A DNA stretch of 64,000 bases, taken from NCBI RefSeq assembly GCF_000004195.4, contig NC_030677.2, positions 62,688,222 to 62,752,221 of the forward strand, read 5' to 3'. Both the position numbers and the translations under genes were made by a program. Of the stretch, positions 57,809 through 64,000 are shown piece after piece. Source of the stretch: Xenopus tropicalis. Its lineage: Eukaryota > Chordata > Amphibia > Anura > Pipidae. A model generated the notes under the pieces. That model searched no databases. It had not been told where the DNA came from and saw nothing but the letters and a program-made list of their open reading frames with translations. Position 1 is the first letter of the stretch; each line of letters starts with the position of its first letter.

Positions 57809-58258
57809 TTAAAGTGCAGCTGTCACCCCTATATTGTTTCTCACACCAGAGGCGTGGATAATAGAGCTTGCGCTCCAGTTGGGGGAAAAAAAAAACTCCC
57901 CCCGCCAGCACTTGGTTACCTGCACCAAGAGGGAGCTCCCAGTGCAGGCAGTCATGTTGGTTGGTGCACATGTGCATAATAAGCGATGTCCCTGCTCGCT
58001 TACTATGCGCATGTGCCTGACGATCACCTTTCTACGTCACACATATGCACATAACGAGCACTTATTATGCGCATGCGTGTGCCCCAACATGGCTGCCCGC
58101 ACTGGGGGGCTCCCTCCTGGTGTGGGTAGCCCAGCGCTGGCAGGGTACTTTTTTTTTTCTTTTTTTTTTAAACTATTGTTTCCCCCAACCAGAGTGCAGG
58201 CTCTATTACCTGCACCTCTGATGTGGGAAACAATATTAGGGTGATAGGCGCCCTTTGA
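57809..58258. mobile_element. TTAA-target palindromic MITE (AAGTGCAGCTGTCACC end)
   Basis: TTAA at 57809-57812 and a decayed TTGA at 58255-58258. Left cagctgtcacccctatattg tttc; right gaaacaatattagggtgatagg. GC-rich arms with gcgcatgtg and ggcagtcatg palindromes. The 136-codon frame at 57834-58244 is a by-product of the palindrome. Confidence 0.78.
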
Positions 58259-59544
58259 AGTCTTTCTGCTTTCCAGAGTATATGTCCACCACCCACAATG
58301 AAAAGCAGAGGAGCTTCAACATGAAGGTGAGCTCCATGCATTCATCAGGTATGGATCTTACCTTCATGTTAAAATGGCACTTGAGGGTGAGCTCCATACA
58401 TGTATAATGGGTGATAGTTTTAAAACTTTTAAGTACCTAGCAATACCCCAGTTGCGGGTACAGTGGGATTAAAGTTTAGTGGCACAACATTGAAGAGCTG
58501 GTAGAACTGTTATAATTACCATTATTATTCAACATTGTTGACTAAACAGCAGGAGATATTTGAATCTGCCACATTAAGAATGACCATGTAGGTTTTTCCT
58601 CCAGTGGGATACATAGTACTTCAGACATCCAACTCCAGGTGGTTTGCTTCTTGGTAGGAGAAGGTAGTTAGGCAGAGCTTGGTTTACCAGTATCTGCAGC
58701 TTTATATTATGGCTTTTGTACTTGGCTTGCCAGTACCTATTGCATTGCAATAAATAATGTACTTGGGAAGCACATACTGTACATACTTTTATTTAAATTT
58801 AAGGTGACCATACCAACTATATTTTCCCTTAGAATCTTGGGGAAAGTTTTTTTTTAAACAGCTCACTGTGTACACTAGTGCACCTCTTCTCTTCTGCTGC
58901 CAATGGTACATGACCATTTTAGCTACAACTTTGTTGCAATGTATTGCTAAATAATCTAGATGCCATTTTGGATCTAAAGTATTTAAACAATCATCAATAT
59001 AATTATATACCTTTACAAGTAGTTCTTTCTTTCTTGATTATCTGTGCGTTCTCCCTTTAACCTGCTAGTAGCAAGGTTATTTTTAAAGATTTAGCTTTCT
59101 GAAGATAAAAGCTAAAGAAAAGCAATCAGTGACATTATAATGAAAAATGAGCGAACAAATGTTGCCAAATGGTAGATCTCCAATCTCAGTGGAGCAGTAG
59201 TTGTCTTCTAGATTGCCTTGATATATATTTAGTATGAGAATAAATACTTAGACCTATAACTCACAGAGCCTGTTGATCAGTGCTCAGATGGAAAACTGCA
59301 TTGGTCAAACTGACTTTAATCTACTGTCACAGCTTCCCCTAATGCAATATGAGTAAGGCTTTTTGTATTGCAGACCTTGCTGTCGCAGGTGGATCACAGC
59401 TCAGAAATGCTGGCTTCAGCATGTATATAAATACATTTGTATTAAAAGCAGTGACATGTGAGTGTGGATTTTTTTTTTCTGCCACTATTTTCTTCCCAAG
59501 TACAGCACAGTACGTCTCATAATACTTGATATGCCATCAGCCTA
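58259..59544. other. Unrecognised non-coding stretch
   Basis: 58310-58410 has two copies of gggtgagctccat(a/g)cat-like words in direct order, perhaps a small old duplication. The rest is unmatched. Confidence 0.4.
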
Positions 59545-60396
59545 CTGGGAGCTACTTAGTAGCAGTTACTTGTCACGGCTACTAAGGCCAGAAAATACCC
59601 TGCCATAGACAATACTGAGAATTGCCTCTGCTAAAATACACGTAGAGACAATTATCAGTAAATGGCCAGCGTTGTCTATTTTTGTAGCTAGACTGTGGAG
59701 ACTTATTCCCTCCCTACCAAAATTGTCCCCCTTGAATGTAACGCCTAGTCAAGAAAAACACGATGACACCATAGCTTTTGTGGGTGGAGTTCGGCCACAG
59801 CTTTATTACAGAAATCCAACATCAGAGAAAATAGTCCTTGCCATGTATTACAAACTTTACCAAACATCGCAACAACATTTTTTATAACTGTTTATAATGA
59901 ATGCCGGCCCCTGCAAACGCAGTGGGCATGTGAAAACCATCAAACACCACCAGAGATTAAATGGCTAAGGACTATCCCCCGCCATTTGCTGTGACAAACC
60001 GAAATGTAAAATATATGTATAAGACTTTGAAAAACTTTTTTTTTTTTTTTTTGCGTAATGAGAGCCTGTAAGGAAAATATATAAAACATGCAATTGGGAA
60101 AACTTACCGCCCTATGGGTACTGGCTATTTGCTCTTAAACAGGGAGGGGGGGAGGGAGATGCTGCTCCGTGCCTGTTGAGTGACATTGCAGAGAAGAGCT
60201 GACAGGCAAAAAAGGGGAGGGGGTGAGAATAGCTGCTTTTTTTTTTTTTTCTTCCCGCCCAAAGCTAAGCTCTTTAACTCTTGCTTTCTGGAGGGAATTA
60301 AGTACCGACCGGCTCCCCAGTCCCTCAGCGCTTTCTTTAGGCATTTCAGCGCCCTCCACAAGTAGCTGCTACTGGTAGCTCTGTGTGTCTTTACTC
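59545..60396. mobile_element. Long member of the GGGCGAAGACA MITE family
   Basis: Left part gggagctacttagtagcagt tacttgtca and cctgccatagacaatactga match the 190-bp element at 45418. The right end agtagctgctactggtagct and gtgtgtctttactc is the complementary terminus, followed by TTA. About 660 extra bases lie between. They include a T16 run at 60037-60053 and a second T run near 60237. The first 15-20 terminal bases at the left are lost. No frame with a recognisable motif. Confidence 0.65.
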
Positions 60397-60963
60397 TTAA
60401 AAGCATTAAAGCATTCTAATGGCATTTTTTATTTTTTAGGATAAAGTGCTTCTTTTGTTATACAGAGAAATATATATTGAAAATTAGCAAATAGCTTGGT
60501 GTCTTTCCTTTCTATAATATTTTTCACGACAGAGACCTAAATTAAGAATCTTTGTAATTAATGAGCTTTGAATGCAAAGCTTGTGGGGTTGATTCTTATT
60601 TGGATAATTAAAGTGAAGCTAAAGGTAAGTAGCAGCAGACATTCTTGGTAGCTTGTGAACTCTTAAAATTCCATAAGGGCTCATTTATAAACACTGTGCA
60701 GATTTGCACCTGGGAAGTAACCCATACCTAAGATATTTTTAATTTCTAGTATTGCTTTTATTTTTCTAAAATAATCATTACTAAAGGACCCTTCGAATAG
60801 TACATTGGGGTTATCTGTGAATTTCAATTTTAAAAGAATGAATAATTTGTGTTAGAGTTGTGTTAGTCAGTTAATCACCTTTTGCAATAGTTTAACTTGC
60901 AAATATTTGTACAGAATGTTATTCTGCAGTTCAAGTCCAGCCTTCACCTATTAAAAATGGATG
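60397..60963. other. Unrecognised AT-rich stretch
   Basis: The phrase agggctcatttataaacact at about 60677 looks like a MITE end without a partner. Nothing else. Confidence 0.4.
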
Positions 60964-61238
60964 GTGATGAGTGAATTGTTTCGCCAGGCATAGATTTGTA
61001 GAGAATTTCTGCATTTTGCCATTGGCGAATTGTTTCGCAAAATTTCCGCGAAAATTTGCAGCGGCAAATTTGGCGTGCATCAAAAAAAATAGTTGCGCAT
61101 CAAATTAGGGGGCGGTTGCATCAAAATTGAGCACGGATGCGGATGCGACAAAAAGCGTGGGTGGCAAAAAAAAAGACGCGGTCGACAATAAAAATCGTTC
61201 GACAAATGCGTTCCACGGGACAGATTCGCTCATCACTA
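60964..61238. repeat. GATGAGCGAAT-family element, well preserved
   Basis: Left gtgatgagtgaattgtttcg ccaggcata; right cgggacagattcgctcatcac. The interior shows cgcatcaaaa repeats and a cggatgcggatgcg stutter. The best copy for defining the family here. Confidence 0.7.
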
Positions 61239-61536
61239 AAACTGGAAGCTCTGTTCTACACTCTTTGCATAATCAGAATATATATTCAGTATACTCACAT
61301 TTGATAAAGGGCAGCTTGGAAATATGGGAATGCAACTAGCAAAGTATTGGGCACAGGATCTTTTCGAGAATTTTCAAATAGATCTGTCAATTCAATAGAT
61401 TCAACAGGTGGTTGTGATCCACATCATTAAATCAGTGCCAAATTTCAATACATATGAATGCCTGGCATATTTTGAACAGTTTGATGCGAATATGTGTCTG
61501 CAGCTGACCTGATAAATTCAGAACTACCTGCATTCA

Positions 61537-61752
61537 GAGGTAGTGAAGGGCAACATTTTTCATCAGGCATGAATTCATGTTGAATTTCTGCATTTCGCCA
61601 TTGGCAGATTTTTTTGCGAAATTGGCATCCAAATTTGTTGTGGAAAACTTTGCTATGCGGCAAAAAATTGTTGCCCGCGTAAAAAAATTGTTCACCGTAT
61701 CTTTCACTAATTTTTAGGCGAAGCAAAATGGGACAGATTCACTCATCACTGT
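61537..61752. repeat. GATGAGCGAAT-family element
   Basis: Left tagtgaagggcaacattttt catcaggcatg; right gggacagattcactcatcac. The interior has gcggcaaaaaattgttgc. Confidence 0.6.
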
Positions 61753-61917
61753 GCAGCAGTATTGTATTCATGAGGAGTGGGAGGTGGGTAGGCATACCCA
61801 TTGCACAGGTTTAGGAGAGGTGGTGGATACAGGAATGTGGCTGGCAGTAGGGACCCGGCTGTTCTGTGCATGCACTCTGTGCTGCACTCTGCACCTCAAA
61901 CTAGATGTCTTTATTAT

Positions 61918-61990
61918 ACAGGTGTGGGATCCCTTATCCAGAAAATTGTTATCGAGAAAGTTCCGAATTACGGAAAGTAAACATCTTACA
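61918..61990. repeat. GGTATGGGACCTG-family fragment
   Basis: It begins tacaggtgtgggatccctta and tccagaaaattgttatcgag, then ttccgaattacggaaag. The right half is missing. Confidence 0.6.
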
Positions 61991-62812
61991 GTAATGCCAC
62001 TGCACATATAATGTAAAATCCTGTATAAAAACTAGGGATGTAGCGAACCTGAAAAAAAATGTTCGCGAACCCGTTCGCGAACTTTCGTCAGAAAGTGCGA
62101 ACGTTCGCGAACTTTGCGAACCCCATAGACTTCAATGGGAAGGCGAACTTTAAGACCTAGAAAAGCCATCTCTGGCCAGAAAACTGATTTTAAAGTTGTT
62201 TAAAGGGTGCCATGACCTGGACAGTGGCATGCAGGAGGGGCATCAATGGCAAAAATTTCTCTGAAAAATACGTTGTTGACACAGCGTTGCGTTTTGTGCT
62301 GTAAAGGGCAGAAATCACACTACATTCCTAAACTTATGTAATAAACTGCTTTAAAAAGTCCGGCATCTACATTCCAATCAAGTCGTGTAAAGGTTACGGC
62401 CGGTTCACACGCAAAGACAAAACGCCGCATTTACTGCAACGAAAAAAAACGCAAAAAGCTTTAATGATACTGTCAAGTGTGCGAATATTAGTTTTTACTA
62501 GTTGCTTGTCACCTCCAGGACATTCGTCCCGTCGGTGGGAATATTTCTGTAGTGGTGTGTTTAGCAGTCACCGTGCTTGTGCGCACGTGCATAGTCAGGC
62601 AGAGGTAATTCAATGTAGAGTAACGTGAACCAAAAAACACTGATTCTGCAGTGTGGGCCCAGGTTTGTCCTACCTTTTCGATCACCTGTGGTGACCATAA
62701 AAGATACGATTTTGCCGCAGTTGCAGAACCCTGAAAAATCAGGAATGTGTACATTCCTAAAAAATTATGTTTTTTTTGTTGCAGCCACTGAAGCACAGAG
62801 GACAGAAAAAAT

Positions 62813-63255
62813 ATCTCAGATAGATGGTATCATAACCATGCCCCAGGCAAACCCTTTCAAAGAACTAAGATAGGGTGACAACAAGCACAGAAGACATTAA
62901 AAACATCAAAGCTAGATGGTATAATAACCATGCCCCAGCCAAACCCTTTCAAAGAACTCAGATAGGGTGACAACAAGCACAGAAGACATTAAAAACATCA
63001 AAGCTAGATGGTATCATAACCATGCCCCAGCCAAACCCTTTCAAAGAACTCAGATAGGGTGACAAGCACAGAAGACATTAAAAACATCAAAGCTAGATGG
63101 TATCATAACCATGCCCCAGCCAAACCCTTTCAAAGAACTCATATAGGGTGACAAGCACAGAAGACATTAAAAACATCAAAGCTAGATGGTATCATAACCA
63201 TGCCCCAGCCAAACCCTTTCAAAGAACTCAGATAGGGTGACAAGCACAGAAGAGT
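62813..63255. repeat. 89-92-bp tandem repeat inside hAT element
   Basis: The phase marker tagatggtat (one copy has tagatggtataat) occurs at 62821, 62913, 63005, 63094 and 63183: two spacings of 92, then two of 89. The 3-base difference is caacaagcac versus caagcac. Each unit contains catgccccagccaaaccctt. It lies in the untranslated sequence 3' of the transposase stop. Confidence 0.93.
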
Positions 63256-63415
63256 AGAAGAGAGAAAAATTCAGGATTTACCTGTCCAAAAAGTTTGGCT
63301 TACAATTAAGCCAGTAGGATTTGCACCCTAGTTTGTACGGTGGTGGAGGAGGACGCTAAAGGACAGCTGTGTGTGGTGTCAAGCGGCGTGCAGAGAAGGA
63401 CAGCTGCATGGGCAG

Positions 63416-64000
63416 TCAGAACAAGTCTTCCGGCGTGCAGTAACCCTCCGAGATCCATGCCTCATTCATTTTAATAAAGGTCAGGTAATCAACACTTTTG
63501 TGACCTAGGCGAGTTCTCTTCTCAGTTACAATCCCTCCTGCTGCACTAAAGGTCCTTTCTGAGAGGACACTTGAGGCAGGGCAAGACAACAGATTTATGG
63601 CAAATTGTGACAGCTCTGGCCACAGATCAAGCCTGCGCACCCAGTAGTCCAGGGGTTCATCGCTCCTCAGAGTGTCAATATCTGCAGTTAATGCCAGGTA
63701 GTCCGCTACCTGCCGGTCGAGGCATTCTCTGAGGGTGGATCCAGAAGGGTCCTGGCGCTGCCTTGGACTGAAAAAACTTTGCATGTCTGACGTTACAGAG
63801 TGGCCAAAGTGCATTGTCCTTGCAGGTGTGCTCGTGGGAGGATTACCGGCACCTCTGCCCCTGGAATGTGGAGTGACATCACCCTTAAAAGAATTGTACA
63901 ACATGTTTTGCAGGCTGGTTTGGAAATGCAGCATCCTTTCGGACTTGTGGTACGTTGGTAACATTTCTGCCACTTTATGCTTGTAACGAGGGTCTAGTAG
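63416..64000 (-). CDS. hAT transposase, C-terminal 194 residues
   Basis: The frame is open from the window edge to a TGA at 63416-63418. Its first visible residues are L-L-D-P-R-Y-K, the conserved motif of the hAT catalytic region. A variable linker follows, with S-F-F-S-P-R around residue 75. Then comes the hAT dimerisation domain: D-Y-W-V-R-R near residue 118, C-P-A-S-S-V-L-S-E-R-T-F-S near 139-151, and a T-R-L-G-H...V-D-Y-L-T-F-I-K-M-N end at about 163-178. Transposases of this superfamily cut and rejoin their own element's ends in the nucleus. The dimer domain is intact with no stop or shift, so the gene may be functional or only recently silenced. The N-terminal zinc finger (BED) and the first catalytic acidic residues would lie beyond the window. 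A host gene of ZBED type is less likely, because the element terminus and subterminal repeats flank it. Confidence 0.9.
   Translation of the reverse strand, partial: LLDPRYKHKVAEMLPTYHKSERMLHFQTSLQNMLYNSFKGDVTPHSRGRGAGNPPTSTPARTMHFGHSVTSDMQSFFSPRQRQDPSGSTLRECLDRQVADYLALTADIDTLRSDEPLDYWVRRLDLWPELSQFAINLLSCPASSVLSERTFSAAGGIVTEKRTRLGHKSVDYLTFIKMNEAWISEGYCTPEDLF

Larger units (their letters stand above)
62033..64000 (-). mobile_element. hAT element with transposase, continues past window
   Basis: The terminus tagggatgtagcgaac at 62033 is identical to that of the element at 30816, and the first 258 bases of both align closely. Subterminal gttcgcgaac palindromes repeat at least three times. Inside lie a tandem array (62813-63255) and the 3' part of a transposase gene on the minus strand. 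The other terminus and most of the transposase are outside the window, so this end is the 3' end of the gene. It is the likely autonomous type of the family whose deleted form is at 30816. Confidence 0.85.

Noticed and set aside
57834..58244. 136-codon plus-strand frame
   Set aside because: It lies wholly inside a palindromic MITE and is mirrored by frames on the other strand.
1..64000. CRISPR arrays, operons, riboswitches or bacterial promoters
   Set aside because: The repeat types, LINE, hAT and LTR elements and intron-like composition are those of a vertebrate nuclear genome. The tandem arrays lack unique equal-length spacers.

Overview
The window reads as non-coding, repeat-packed vertebrate DNA, most likely from a clawed frog (Xenopus-like amphibian). 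It is AT-rich, has no run of conventional genes and no bacterial-style coding. It is crowded with short inverted-repeat elements whose ends I recognise from memory as frog families: GGGGCACATTTACTAA and GGGGCTGATTTACTAA ends with 3-bp target duplications, TTAAAGG-type ends at TTAA targets (T2-like), GGTATGGGACCTG ends, and GATGAGCGAAT ends. The species call is recognition, not a search result.

Layout. 1-8.2 kb holds foldback (Harbinger-like) MITEs, a dead CR1-like LINE and one possible 57-bp exon at 6024-6080. 8.7-10.2 kb is a composite MITE with a long hairpin. 11-13 kb is a degenerate long-period repeat. 13.09-17.66 kb is a hAT-type element with perfect 8-bp target duplications, split by a nearly intact 3.7-kb LTR retrotransposon. 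That LTR element carries a gag-like frame and a long Pro-rich repeat frame but no pol. 17.7-30 kb is mostly unrecognised sequence with scattered MITEs and hairpins. 30.4-31.9 kb is a nest of elements up to three deep. 33-62 kb carries more MITEs, solo-LTR remnants, a dead L2-like LINE and several foldback copies. From 62033 to the window end is a second hAT element with the C-terminal part of an open hAT transposase on the minus strand. Its first 258 bases match the start of the non-autonomous element at 30816.

The only frames I support as protein-coding are the transposase fragment (63416-64000), the decayed gag/Pro-rich frame of the LTR element (16396 down to 13979), and two dead LINE reverse transcriptases. 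The most distinctive observations are: a 52-bp unit inside one foldback family that is present once in most copies, twice at 53 kb and eight times at 3.9-4.35 kb; the gag-only LTR element with five different in-frame repeat arrays; the element nest at 30-32 kb; and four snap-back hairpins sharing a design. The window probably lies in an intron or between genes.
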